Assembly (NCBI GenBank): GCA_937911935.1
Contig: CALDQH010000088.1
Span: forward strand, 1-35,333
Length of the DNA stretch: 35,333 nucleotides
Source of the DNA: an uncultured Bacteroidales bacterium
GTDB taxonomy: Bacteria > Bacteroidota > Bacteroidia > Bacteroidales > Paludibacteraceae
Direction of reading: 5' to 3'
Shown: positions 15,137-23,460 of the stretch, one piece after another
Layout of the letters: the number at the start of each line of letters is the position of its first letter
Position numbering within the stretch: position 1 is the stretch's first letter
Position numbers and translations under genes: made by a program
The notes under the pieces: model-generated
The model's database searches: none
What the model was told of the DNA's origin: nothing
Seen by the model: the letters and a program-made list of their open reading frames with translations, nothing else

Positions 15137-15966
15137 GCGCATTCATATCCTTCTTCGTATAAATCTTTTAGTTTCTGTATGTTTCGTTCAATTCTATCTA
15201 CCTGAATAGGTTTTTCGGGTCGGATTACCACAATTTCGCCCTTGTCTTCTAATTTCTCTACCAAATCCAATTGCTCGTTATACAAGATACCTCGGTTCTC
15301 AATGGTCTTGCGTAGTTCGGGGTATTCTTTATAGATAAAAGGAGGTAGTTTATCCATGCGTGAGGGTGGTTTTCTATATCCTTTATTTCGAGTAAGTACC
15401 ACCACGTTGTTGTTAAATCCCAAACTGCGAGCGCGTAAAATAGGGATGGAGTCTGCCAATCCACCATCCAACATGGGCTCGTTATCTACGTGTGTAATGG
15501 GGCATACAAAAGGCAAACTGCTGGATGCTTTTACAATGTCGATGATGCGTTTAGGGTCTTTTTTCTCGTTATAATAGCAGGCCTGACCTGTTTTGCACGA
15601 GGTGGTTACCATTTCGTATTGTTCGGGGCAAGCAGCGTATTTCTCGTAATCGTACGGAATAATCTGCTCTGGGAAAGTATGAAACAGCAAATCAAAATCC
15701 ATGATATTGCGTTTGGTAAGTAGGTGTTTTATGCCAATGTATTGGTATTTTTCCAGTAGGTCGATGTTGCTGTATTTGGCCCTGCCACGTTGGTTAGACA
15801 TGTACGATAGCCCGTTGCAGGCGCCTGCACTTACGCCAATGGTGTAGGGAAAGCGGATGCCTCGGTCCATAAAATTGTCCAACACACCGCAGGTAAACAC
15901 GCCACGCATGCCACCACCTTCTAAAACTAAACCCGATTGCTCTGTTATTTTTACCGTTTGTTCCAT
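15115..15966 (-). CDS. Patatin-like phospholipase / lipid acyl hydrolase
   Basis: A 283-residue Ser-Asp dyad hydrolase. The glycine-rich oxyanion motif GGGMRG lies at 17-22, the nucleophile elbow GVSAG at 44-48 (S46), and the catalytic Asp in DGGLADS at 167. This is the bacterial RssA/YchK-like branch; it probably acts on phospholipids or acylglycerols inside the cell, since no signal peptide is seen. I chose the ATG at 15966 (MEQTVKITEQSG); an upstream extension of 34 residues would run into the divergent gene and looks non-protein. The gene is divergent from the UshA-like gene, and its final codons form part of a terminator. Confidence 0.88.
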   Translation of the reverse strand: MEQTVKITEQSGLVLEGGGMRGVFTCGVLDNFMDRGIRFPYTIGVSAGACNGLSYMSNQRGRAKYSNIDLLEKYQYIGIKHLLTKRNIMDFDLLFHTFPEQIIPYDYEKYAACPEQYEMVTTSCKTGQACYYNEKKDPKRIIDIVKASSSLPFVCPITHVDNEPMLDGGLADSIPILRARSLGFNNNVVVLTRNKGYRKPPSRMDKLPPFIYKEYPELRKTIENRGILYNEQLDLVEKLEDKGEIVVIRPEKPIQVDRIERNIQKLKDLYEEGYECAKKVRFE

Positions 15967-16007
15967 ATAAATTCTACAAAAGCAACGTAAAGGTACTATA
16001 ATTTTCT

Positions 16008-16015
16008 TAATTTTG
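16008..16015 (+). promoter_or_regulatory. -7 element (TAATTTTG) six bases before the UshA-like ATG
   Basis: It matches TAnnTTTG and ends at 16015; the ATG is at 16022. Transcription should start at or within a base or two of the start codon. No clear -33 element at 19-21 bp. Confidence 0.5.
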
Positions 16016-16021
16016 TATGAT

Positions 16022-17770
16022 ATGAAAACTTTCACCTTCACAAAAATAGTACTTGCGTGCTTGCTCATAGTAGCATTTGCCTGTAAAAGAAAAGATAATA
16101 TTGTTATTTTGTACGATAACGATGTGCATTGTGCCGTAGATGGTTATGCCAAAATGGCAGGGGTAAAAAACGAGTTAAAAAAGCAAACCCCTTATGTAAG
16201 TGTGGTGTCGTGTGGAGATTTTGCGCAAGGGGATGTGATAGGAACGCTATCGGAAGGTGGTTCCATTGTAAAAATCATGAACCAAGTAGGCTACGATGTA
16301 GTGGTATTTGGTAACCATGAGTTTGATTATGGTTTTCATACGATGGAAGAATTGGCTTCTCAGCTAAAAGCAACCGTTGTTTCGTGCAATTTAATCAACA
16401 AAAAGACAGATAAAACCTTATTTAAACCCTACATAATCAAGGAGTATGGTCCTACTAAAGTAGCGTACATTGGGGTGATAACACCCGAAACGCTTACTTC
16501 ATCGCCAAACCTTTTTGAGGATGTTGACTATATATCGCAGTTCGATGCAGAAAACAATGTGGTAAATTACGAATTTGAAGGCGATTTTTGTGCCGATAGT
16601 TTATACCGTCAAGTGCAAAAACACGTGGATGCCGCTCGCAGCCAAGGTGCTGATATGGTAGTGGTATTGGCTCATTTGGGCGATGAGTTGATAGACAAAA
16701 CCATGCCCACTTCGGTGTCGTTAATTGAGCAAACCCACGGTATAGATGTGGTGTTAGATGGCCATGCGCATCACACCATTGCCGATACGCTGATTGCCAA
16801 TAATCAGAATCAAATGGTACACCTAAGTAGTACCGGCAGCAATTTTAAGAACATTGGGCAGCTAACCATTGCTCCCGATAATACGTTGTCATTGCAGTTA
16901 CTGCATGTAGATAGCCTAACCATGGTGGACGATTCGGTAAAAGCATTGGTAGATACACTTAAAAATCATACGTTGGTGTTTGGGCAAGAGCGGGTAGGTA
17001 GAACCCCTTTTCCTTTAATAGCTAACGATGCCAATGGTAATCGCATTGTGCGCAAAAAAGAAACCAATTTGGCCAATTTCTGTACCGATGCCTTTCGCAT
17101 TATGTTGGATACGGATATAGCCCTTATCAATGCTGGCGGTATCAGAGAGAATATAGCAGCAGGTGATATTACGTACAACGATTTGTTACGTGTTTTCCCT
17201 TTTAACAATACGGTATGCATTGCCACCCTAACAGGCTGCCAATTGATAGATGTGCTGGAATTTTCCACGCGATTTTTCCCAAAGGAAAGTGGAGGACTCA
17301 TGCATGTAAGTGGCTTGCGCTACATGTTGTTCGAGAATTGTGATCCGCATACCTTTTATTATGATGAGCAAGGGCTTTTTATGGGTATAGTATCGCCCAA
17401 TAGCAACATTCCACCTCCACCTAGTTGCAGAATAGAGTATGTACAGATTTGGGATAAAAAACAGCAAAAATATATACCCATAGAACCAGAAAAAGAATAT
17501 ACCTTAGCGGCCTTTGATTATCACCTAAAAGAGTTGGGCGATCAGGGTATTTTGCGCTATGCCCAATTAAAAGAAGACTACAAAGGGCAAGATGTAGATA
17601 TCTTGGCCCGTTATATAGCTTACTTAGGATACCAGATCCCATCCAAATATGCTGTTCGTCAAAAAAGGATGCACGTTGGTGTTATGCAGCTCGATGGAGA
17701 TGAAGATACCGAATGGTATGACGATATGAATTACGACTTTTTCTCTACTTCTTATAGAGTTTGTCAATAA
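16022..17770 (+). CDS. Lipoprotein 5'-nucleotidase / UDP-sugar hydrolase (UshA-like)
   Basis: A 582-residue extracytoplasmic metallophosphatase that removes phosphate from nucleotides. The signal peptide ends in AFAC with lipid-attachable C21. The dimetal domain has N-D34-x-H36, GDFAQGD (D66), GNHE (98-100), AHLGDE and DGHAHH. The C-terminal substrate domain includes NAGGIREN and the LRVFPFNNTVC stretch. It is anchored by lipid and likely faces the periplasm or surface, working in nucleotide and phosphate scavenging. ATG at 16022 is preferred to a TTG at 16013, which overlaps the -7 promoter element. Its last 26 bases overlap the 3' end of the convergent symporter gene. Confidence 0.92.
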   Translation: MKTFTFTKIVLACLLIVAFACKRKDNIVILYDNDVHCAVDGYAKMAGVKNELKKQTPYVSVVSCGDFAQGDVIGTLSEGGSIVKIMNQVGYDVVVFGNHEFDYGFHTMEELASQLKATVVSCNLINKKTDKTLFKPYIIKEYGPTKVAYIGVITPETLTSSPNLFEDVDYISQFDAENNVVNYEFEGDFCADSLYRQVQKHVDAARSQGADMVVVLAHLGDELIDKTMPTSVSLIEQTHGIDVVLDGHAHHTIADTLIANNQNQMVHLSSTGSNFKNIGQLTIAPDNTLSLQLLHVDSLTMVDDSVKALVDTLKNHTLVFGQERVGRTPFPLIANDANGNRIVRKKETNLANFCTDAFRIMLDTDIALINAGGIRENIAAGDITYNDLLRVFPFNNTVCIATLTGCQLIDVLEFSTRFFPKESGGLMHVSGLRYMLFENCDPHTFYYDEQGLFMGIVSPNSNIPPPPSCRIEYVQIWDKKQQKYIPIEPEKEYTLAAFDYHLKELGDQGILRYAQLKEDYKGQDVDILARYIAYLGYQIPSKYAVRQKRMHVGVMQLDGDEDTEWYDDMNYDFFSTSYRVCQ

Positions 17771-18905
17771 TCAACGCAATGGCACCATCGCCTGTTACGT
17801 TACAAGCCGTACCAAAGTTGTCCATGGTAATGTAAAGCGCAATCATCAGGGCAATTTGATTGGCATCAAAACCTAAAATGCTTTGCAATACACTTACCGC
17901 TGCCATAATGGCTCCACCAGGAACTCCTGGTGCCGCTACCATTACTACACCCAGCATACAGATAAAATAAATCATGTTGCTTGCTTCTACGGGTGTGCCG
18001 TGCATCAACATGAGTGCAATGGCGCACGCTACAATTTTAAGCGTACTACCCGAAAGGTGAATGGTGGCGCAAAGGGGAATGACAAAATCGGCCACATCCT
18101 CGTTTACTTTGTTTTGAAGGGTTTGTTTTAGCGTAACAGGAATGGTAGCTGCCGACGATTGGGTGCCCAAAGCTGTAAAGTAAGCTGGCAGCATCGTCCA
18201 CAATAATGTAAACGGATTACGTTTGGTAACAATACCCGCGATGGTGTATTGAAGCAGCAATACCACCACGTGCAGCGCAAAAATAATACCGATGATTTTG
18301 ATAAATACCGCAAGCATGGTAGCTATTTGGCCCGATTGGGTAATGTTCAAAAAGATACCAAAAATATGCAAGGGTAGTAGGGGTATAATCACTTTTTCGA
18401 TGCAGAGCGAAATGATGTTTTTAAATTCGTCCAACATGCTTTTTAGGCTATTGCCCGTAATTTTGGTTATGCCCAATCCCAATAAGAATGCCAAAAACAA
18501 AGCCGTCATTACCGACATAAGCGGTGGAATGCCTATGCTAAAGTAAGCCGTTAAGGCATTGTCTTGTGCCAAGTTGTTGGCTGCTTCGCTTGCGTTCATT
18601 ACCAGGGGAAACAAACCAATGCTGGTACCGTATGCCATTAAACCAGAGATAAGAGTGGCAGTGTAAGCAATGGCGACCGTGATGAGCAACATTTTTCCAG
18701 CTCGCTTGCCCATATCGGCAATGGCAGGAGCTACCAATCCCAAGATAATAAGCGGCACCAAAAAGCCAAGCAATTGGCTAAAAATATCGTTAAAAGTAAC
18801 AAAGATACGAATACCCCAGTGTGGCATCCAATTGCCTAATACAATACCCAATACAATGGCAATGAGAACTTTGGGTAGTAAACCAAGTGAAATCTTTTTT
18901 AGCAT
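17745..18905 (-). CDS. Dicarboxylate/amino acid:cation symporter (DAACS family)
   Basis: A 386-residue inner membrane transporter of the glutamate transporter fold, with about eight helices and two re-entrant hairpins. Recognisable parts are the serine-rich hairpin TALGTQSSAATIPVTLKQ, the ATIHLSGSTLKIVACAIALM helix, MVAAPGVPGGAIMA and the C-terminal MDNFGTACNVTGDGAIALI. These resemble the SstT/GltP group, so sodium- or proton-coupled uptake of serine/threonine or dicarboxylic amino acids is likely. It starts one base after the small lipoprotein stop, so the two are coupled. Its 3' end overlaps the convergent UshA-like gene by 26 bp. Confidence 0.9.
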   Translation of the reverse strand: MLKKISLGLLPKVLIAIVLGIVLGNWMPHWGIRIFVTFNDIFSQLLGFLVPLIILGLVAPAIADMGKRAGKMLLITVAIAYTATLISGLMAYGTSIGLFPLVMNASEAANNLAQDNALTAYFSIGIPPLMSVMTALFLAFLLGLGITKITGNSLKSMLDEFKNIISLCIEKVIIPLLPLHIFGIFLNITQSGQIATMLAVFIKIIGIIFALHVVVLLLQYTIAGIVTKRNPFTLLWTMLPAYFTALGTQSSAATIPVTLKQTLQNKVNEDVADFVIPLCATIHLSGSTLKIVACAIALMLMHGTPVEASNMIYFICMLGVVMVAAPGVPGGAIMAAVSVLQSILGFDANQIALMIALYITMDNFGTACNVTGDGAIALIIDKLYKK

Positions 18906-18906
18906 A

Positions 18907-19287
18907 TTATTCTTGGATAGAAGATGAATCCGGAGCCATTTGTTCCATGCCTTCCATGTATCCTTTTATGGCACCTGCAGCCTGTATAATTCCTCTCTCA
19001 AGTCGTTTAAAATATCCTTTGGTAAGATAGGCGGCACATTTGCCTTGTAATCTGCCAATTTCTACCAATTGTTCGTCTGTATATTGATAACCCTTAATTT
19101 GTGTGCTAAGTAGTTCGTATTCAGCTTGTGCTTTGTCCCAATCTTCGAGTGTGTAATTCTCGTGATTTTGTTCCAAGTCTTGGTATAATTCTTGTAAACT
19201 ACGCAAACTTTTTTCTTCGGGAGTGGTGCAAGAGGCAAACACAAGTAGCATCAATATGCCAGTTACAATGCAGATCAATTTTCTCAT
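18907..19287 (-). CDS. Small lipoprotein, function unknown
   Basis: A 126-residue lipoprotein. The signal peptide MRKLICIVTGILMLLVFASC has the lipobox FASC (C20). The rest is mainly helical and charged (EEKSLRSLQELYQDLEQNHENYTLEDWDKAQAEYELL...), then a helix with GYFKRLERGIIQAAGAIKGYMEGMEQ. Bacteroidota encode many such small helical lipoproteins; I do not recognise a named family with confidence. It is the first gene of a tight pair with the symporter (1-bp gap), so a shared role is possible but unproven. Confidence 0.8.
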   Translation of the reverse strand: MRKLICIVTGILMLLVFASCTTPEEKSLRSLQELYQDLEQNHENYTLEDWDKAQAEYELLSTQIKGYQYTDEQLVEIGRLQGKCAAYLTKGYFKRLERGIIQAAGAIKGYMEGMEQMAPDSSSIQE

Positions 19288-19314
19288 GGTATAAATATCT
19301 TTAGTAAAATCGTA

Positions 19315-19322
19315 CGAAGATA
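19315..19322 (-). promoter_or_regulatory. -7 element (TATCTTCG) of the lipoprotein-symporter operon
   Basis: It matches TAnnTTyG reading left and ends 27 bases before the ATG at 19287. A -33 element is not obvious. Confidence 0.45.
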
Positions 19323-19339
19323 CAGAAAATAATTAAACT

Positions 19340-20698
19340 TTATGCCTTTCTAAGGGATTTCAACTTAAATTTAATTCGTAGAAGGTACAAAACAGCGGCA
19401 GTTCCAAGACCAAAAATGTAGCCCACAAAGAGCCCTACAGGACCCATTCCAAAGGTGATGCCGCACAGATACCCAACTGGAATATTTAAAACAATATAGG
19501 CAAGGAGCGAAATCCACGAAATCATTTTTACATCTTGCATGCCGCGCATAATGCCTACGCCAGCACATTGTAGCGCATCAAAGATTTGAAAACACGCCAC
19601 CATAATGAGCATTTGCGAAGCAAGTGTTAGTACATCTTCGTTGGTAGTAAATAGCAAGGGTATCTCGTTCCTAAACACCGTGAAAATAAGTGCAGCAGAA
19701 ATATTCCAAAGTAGCACCAAATGTATGGTTGCCTTGGCGGTGAGGCTCATGTTATCCACATCGCGTCTGCCATAAAAATGCGACACACGAATAGTAACCG
19801 CCGTGCCTAATGCCAAAATGATCATAAACGATGTATTGGCCATGGTCATGGCAATTTGATTGGCTCCTATGGCAGCCGTAGAAAACCAACCCATCATAAT
19901 GCCCGAAATAATAAAGGCAAGCGACTCCAAAGACATTTGAGCCGAAATGGGTCCACCCATTTTTAATAGTGCCAACATGTCGGACGTTCCCATTTTGATG
20001 GCGGGAAACAACGATGTGTACGAACGGTACTTTTTGTTGATGATAAAGTAGGCAGAACCCAATAGGGGCATGCAAATGCGCGAAATTAGCGTAGCCAAGG
20101 CAGCTCCTTCTACGCCCATTTCGGGTGCACCTAAATTGCCACCGATATATACCCAGTTCAAAAAGATGTTGAGTATATTGCATAACATCATCATTACCAT
20201 GGGTACAAAGGTGTTGCCTACGCCATCTAAAAAGTTTTTGAACGAACTAAACAGCAATACAGGAAAAATGCTATACGCCATCATACGGTAGTAGGGGATG
20301 GCAGCGTCAACTACCTCTACGGGTTGCCCCATGTGGTAAAGTAGGGGTTCCAGTGCCAGTTGTAGGCATACAATAATAACTCCTAATATAGGAAACAGCA
20401 ACAATGAATGCTTTAAATAGGATGCCGCATGCATTTTGTTACCTTGCGCATACAACTCGCCAATAAGCGGGGTGAGCCCTAATGTAAGTCCCTGTCCAGC
20501 CAAAAAGAAAATGAGCGAAGTCATTACGCCAAACGACACAGCAGCCAATGGCAAGGGGTCGTCGCCACCGTATTGTCCCACCATTACATTATCGGCAAAT
20601 TGCACTAAAATGTACCCCAATTGCGAAATTACGATGGGCAAAGAAAGCTTTAAAATGGATGCGTAATGCGGTTTGTATGTAGTAAAGCGGTAGCTCAT
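19340..20698 (-). CDS. MATE-family multidrug/cation antiporter
   Basis: A 452-residue twelve-helix inner membrane exporter of the MATE family (NorM-like). Typical stretches are ILKLSLPIVISQLGYILVQFADNVMVGQYG, LPLAAVSFGVM, GQGLTLGLTPLIGELYAQGN, GGPISAQMSLESLAF and FQIFDALQCAGVGIMRGMQDVK, the family's internal repeat landmarks. It extrudes organic cations or drugs by sodium or proton antiport. I chose the ATG at 20698 (MSYRFTTYKPHYASI). The upstream in-frame ATG at 20731 sits one base after a TACCTTTG -7 element, so it would lie before the transcription start. Confidence 0.92.
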   Translation of the reverse strand: MSYRFTTYKPHYASILKLSLPIVISQLGYILVQFADNVMVGQYGGDDPLPLAAVSFGVMTSLIFFLAGQGLTLGLTPLIGELYAQGNKMHAASYLKHSLLLFPILGVIIVCLQLALEPLLYHMGQPVEVVDAAIPYYRMMAYSIFPVLLFSSFKNFLDGVGNTFVPMVMMMLCNILNIFLNWVYIGGNLGAPEMGVEGAALATLISRICMPLLGSAYFIINKKYRSYTSLFPAIKMGTSDMLALLKMGGPISAQMSLESLAFIISGIMMGWFSTAAIGANQIAMTMANTSFMIILALGTAVTIRVSHFYGRRDVDNMSLTAKATIHLVLLWNISAALIFTVFRNEIPLLFTTNEDVLTLASQMLIMVACFQIFDALQCAGVGIMRGMQDVKMISWISLLAYIVLNIPVGYLCGITFGMGPVGLFVGYIFGLGTAAVLYLLRIKFKLKSLRKA

Positions 20699-20732
20699 AT
20701 CCTTTTCTTTTCTCTTAAATTCTTTCGGCATA

Positions 20733-20740
20733 CAAAGGTA
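20733..20740 (-). promoter_or_regulatory. -7 element (TACCTTTG) of the MATE gene
   Basis: It matches TAnnTTTG reading left. Transcription would begin near 20728, which excludes the ATG at 20731 and supports 20698 as the true start, with AGGA just before it. No good -33 element. Confidence 0.5.
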
Positions 20741-20778
20741 TTCAAAAAATAGGGGATATGGTACTTTGATTTAATGAT

Positions 20779-20810
20779 TTTGATGGTTAGAAAGATTTTA
20801 TCTACATTTG
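20779..20810 (+). promoter_or_regulatory. Promoter of the YjdM/PhnA-like gene (TTTG-N20-TACATTTG)
   Basis: TTTG at 20779-20782, a 20-bp spacer and TACATTTG at 20803-20810 match the Bacteroidota consensus. The leader to the ATG at 20841 is about 25 bases. Confidence 0.75.
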
Positions 20811-20840
20811 TAACAGAATAACGATTGATAAAACTAAATT

Positions 20841-21173
20841 ATGACAGAAATTACAAAATGCCCTAAATGTAACGGAGAGTATGTTTACTTTGACGGTTCG
20901 CTTTATGTGTGCCCCGACTGTGGTCACGAGTTTAACGAAGAAGATGTGGCAGCTGCAGAAAGCGCCGATATTGCCAAAGACAGCAACGGTGTAGAATTGT
21001 TAGACGGCGACTCTGTAACCGTAATCAAAGACCTTAAAGTAAAAGGTTCTTCCATGGTAATCAAACGCGGTACCAAAGTAAAAAGCATCCGCCTAACCGA
21101 CAACCCCGAAGAAGTAGATTGCAAAATAGACGGCAGCAGCATCGTGCTAAAAACCTGCTTTTTGAAGAAATAA
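20841..21173 (+). CDS. YjdM/PhnA family zinc ribbon protein
   Basis: A 110-residue cytoplasmic protein. The N-terminal zinc ribbon has two pairs, C-P-K-C (8-11) and C-P-D-C (28-31). The C-terminal beta-rich PhnA domain includes DGDSVTVIKDLKVKGSSMVIKRGTKVKSIRL and a SSIVLKTCFLKK end. The protein matches E. coli YjdM (once called PhnA); it is not the phosphonoacetate hydrolase, and its real function is not established. It has its own promoter and a terminator just downstream, so it is a single-gene unit between MATE and dnaK. Confidence 0.92.
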   Translation: MTEITKCPKCNGEYVYFDGSLYVCPDCGHEFNEEDVAAAESADIAKDSNGVELLDGDSVTVIKDLKVKGSSMVIKRGTKVKSIRLTDNPEEVDCKIDGSSIVLKTCFLKK

Positions 21174-21187
21174 ATTCTTTTATAAAC

Positions 21188-21222
21188 AAAAAACTGCAAC
21201 CCAATTGGATTGCAGTTTTTTT
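21188..21222. terminator. Bidirectional terminator between the YjdM-like gene and dnaK
   Basis: ACTGCAA and TTGCAGT arms, inner CC/GG pairing and an AATT loop, with an A run on the left and T run on the right. It can end transcription from either strand. Confidence 0.8.
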
Positions 21223-21227
21223 ATGTA

Positions 21228-21334
21228 TGCGCTCGGCTCGTCGTTACTTGCACTCCGCTTTGCTCCGTGCAGTAACATCCTCGCCTCGGCAATGCTCAAA
21301 CAAGTTTGGCATTGCGCTCGGCTCGTCGTTACTT
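21228..21334. repeat. 22-bp direct repeat and hairpin after dnaK
   Basis: The 22-bp unit (beginning TGCGCTCGGCTCG, ending GTTACTT) occurs at 21228-21249 and 21313-21334. The second copy contains the dnaK stop codon. Between them, 21289-21315 is a hairpin of GCAATGC/GCATTGC extended by CAAAC/GTTTG. It may act as a transcript end or mRNA stabiliser for dnaK; origin unknown. Confidence 0.6.
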
Positions 21335-23251
21335 CACTTCTTCAAAGTCGGCGTCTTGTACGTTGTCGCCAGCGTTTTGAGCACCGCCTTGGGCACCGCA
21401 ACCGCCTGCGCCGCAGTTAGGGTCGGCTTGTGCACCGCCTTGAGCAGCGTTAGCAGCGTTGTACATATCTTGGCTAGCAGCGTGGAAAGCATCGTTTAGT
21501 TCTTTCATGGCAGCATCAATAGCGTCCAAGTTTTGAGACTTGTGAGCATCTTTTAGTTTGCCAAGAGCCGCTTCGATAGGCGCTTTTTTGTCAGCAGGAA
21601 TCTTATCGCCAAGCTCTTTAAGTTGTTTTTCGGTTTGGAAAATCATACCGTCAGCTTGGTTTAGTTTGTCGATGCGTTCTTTTTCTTTTTTGTCGGCTTC
21701 GGCATTGGCTTCTGCTTCGGCTTTCATGCGTTTGATTTCGTCGTCGCTCAAACCAGACGAAGCTTCAATACGAATGTTTTGTTCTTTGCCAGTAGCTTTG
21801 TCTTTAGCCGATACATTCAAAATACCGTTGGCGTCGATGTCGAAAGTTACTTCAATTTGAGGTACACCACGTGGAGCAGCAGGAATGCCATCTAAGTGGA
21901 ACATACCAATTTGTTTGTTGTCGCGTGCCATTGGACGTTCGCCTTGTAGTACGTTAATTTGTACCGAAGGTTGGTTGTCGCTGGCGGTAGAGAATACTTC
22001 CGATTTGCGTGTAGGAATGGTGGTGTTAGCGTCAATAAGTTTGGTCATTACACCGCCCATGGTTTCGATACCCAACGATAGAGGAGTAACGTCAAGCAAC
22101 AACACGTCTTTTACTTCGCCGGTTAATACACCACCTTGGATAGCTGCACCTACAGCAACAACTTCGTCGGGGTTTACACCTTTAGAAGGAGCTTTGCCAA
22201 AGATTTCTTCTACTTTTGCTTGAATAGCAGGGATACGAGACGAACCACCTACCAAGATAACTTCGTCAATGTCCGATTTGCTAAGACCTGCATCAGCAAG
22301 TGCTTTTTGGCAAGGAGCAACGGTAGCTTGAATTAAACGGTCTGCCAATTGTTCAAATTTGGCACGAGTAAGGTTCTTTTGCAAGTGTTTAGGCACACCA
22401 TTTACTGGCACGATGTATGGCAAGTTGATTTCGGTGCTGCTTGAGCTCGAAAGTTCGATTTTTGCTTTTTCGGCAGCTTCTTTTAAACGTTGCAAAGCGA
22501 TAGGATCTTCGCGTAGGTCAATGCCTTCTTCTGCTTTAAATTCTTCTGCCAACCAGTCGATGATTACGTGGTCAAAGTCGTCGCCACCCAAGTGAGTGTC
22601 ACCGTTGGTCGATTTTACTTCGAATACGCCATCGCCTAATTCCAAGATAGAAATATCGAATGTACCACCACCCAAGTCGAATACGGCAATTTTCATGTCT
22701 TTTTGGGTTTTGTCCAAACCGTATGCCAAAGCAGCTGCAGTAGGTTCGTTAACGATACGTTTAACGGTAAGACCTGCAATTTCGCCTGCTTCTTTGGTAG
22801 CTTGACGTTGCGCATCGCTAAAGTAAGCAGGAACGGTAATAACGGCTTCGGTTACTTCGGTTCCCAAGTAGTCTTCGGCAGTTTTTTTCATTTTTTGCAA
22901 AATGATAGCCGAAATTTCTTGTGGTGTATATAATCTGCCTTCGATGTTTACACGAGGAGTGTTGTTGTCACCACGATCTACTTGATAAGGTACACGTTGT
23001 GTTTCTTTTAAAGTTTGGTCGTAGGTTTCGCCCATAAAACGTTTGATCGAAAAAATCGTTTTTTTAGGGTTAGTAATAGCCTGACGTTTAGCAGGGTCAC
23101 CTACTTTGCGTTCGCCACCATCAATAAATGCTACGATTGATGGAGTAGTGCGTTTACCTTCGCTGTTTGCAATAACGATAGGATCGTTGCCTTCCATTAC
23201 AGCAACACACGAGTTGGTAGTTCCTAAGTCAATTCCAATAATTTTTCCCAT
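21329..23251 (-). CDS. dnaK: Chaperone DnaK (Hsp70)
   Basis: A 640-residue cytoplasmic Hsp70 that binds unfolded proteins in an ATP-driven cycle with DnaJ and GrpE. The ATPase domain (about 1-380) shows GIDLGTTNSCVAVMEG, IAVFDLGGGTFDISILELGDGVFEV and ILVGGSSRIPA. The substrate domain follows the DVTPLSLGIETMGGVMT linker, then the helical lid. The tail is rich in Gly, Ala, Gln and two cysteines (GAGGCGAQGGAQ) and ends DADFEEVK, close to the EEVD-like end of bacterial Hsp70s. dnaJ and grpE are not adjacent. A sigma-54-like element lies about 190 bp upstream; no CIRCE element is present. Confidence 0.98.
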   Translation of the reverse strand: MGKIIGIDLGTTNSCVAVMEGNDPIVIANSEGKRTTPSIVAFIDGGERKVGDPAKRQAITNPKKTIFSIKRFMGETYDQTLKETQRVPYQVDRGDNNTPRVNIEGRLYTPQEISAIILQKMKKTAEDYLGTEVTEAVITVPAYFSDAQRQATKEAGEIAGLTVKRIVNEPTAAALAYGLDKTQKDMKIAVFDLGGGTFDISILELGDGVFEVKSTNGDTHLGGDDFDHVIIDWLAEEFKAEEGIDLREDPIALQRLKEAAEKAKIELSSSSSTEINLPYIVPVNGVPKHLQKNLTRAKFEQLADRLIQATVAPCQKALADAGLSKSDIDEVILVGGSSRIPAIQAKVEEIFGKAPSKGVNPDEVVAVGAAIQGGVLTGEVKDVLLLDVTPLSLGIETMGGVMTKLIDANTTIPTRKSEVFSTASDNQPSVQINVLQGERPMARDNKQIGMFHLDGIPAAPRGVPQIEVTFDIDANGILNVSAKDKATGKEQNIRIEASSGLSDDEIKRMKAEAEANAEADKKEKERIDKLNQADGMIFQTEKQLKELGDKIPADKKAPIEAALGKLKDAHKSQNLDAIDAAMKELNDAFHAASQDMYNAANAAQGGAQADPNCGAGGCGAQGGAQNAGDNVQDADFEEVK

Positions 23252-23327
23252 AATTCTTTATTTTTAATTGTTTATATTCTTTTTTATGTAGATTCTCACT
23301 TGTCGTTTAGTTCGCTGCGCGAAAATG

Positions 23328-23400
23328 AATCGTTGATTTGCTCGCTTCGCTCACGTTTAATCGTGTAATCGTTGATTTGCAATTTAACGATTCATCGATT
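23328..23400. repeat. Short repeats in the dnaK / S9-protein spacer
   Basis: The 23252-23614 spacer (363 bp) has no gene. AATCGTTGATTTGC occurs at 23328-23341 and 23367-23380, followed by ATTCATCGATTCAACGATTT. Elsewhere in the spacer, TGACAAACTG-like words recur (23480-23515). The pattern resembles other microrepeat spacers of this window. Confidence 0.55.
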
Positions 23401-23443
23401 CAACGATTTAACAATAGTAACTATCGACTGACGACAGTTATAT

Positions 23444-23460
23444 TACAAATTCCGTGCCAA
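23444..23460 (-). promoter_or_regulatory. Sigma-54-like -24/-12 element upstream of dnaK
   Basis: Reading left it is TTGGCACG, GAAT, TTGTA. The -24 box is perfect and the spacing is right, but the -12 box has GT where GC is expected. No TAnnTTTG element was found on this strand between here and dnaK. The -12 end is about 195 bases from the dnaK ATG. Confidence 0.35.

Noticed and set aside
21119..21499. 126-codon plus-strand frame over the dnaK 3' end
   Set aside because: It is antisense to the DnaK tail and the terminator; composition reflects the Ala/Gly-rich dnaK codons.
23252..23460. CIRCE element (HrcA operator) upstream of dnaK
   Set aside because: No TTAGCACTC-N9-GAGTGCTAA type inverted repeat is present.
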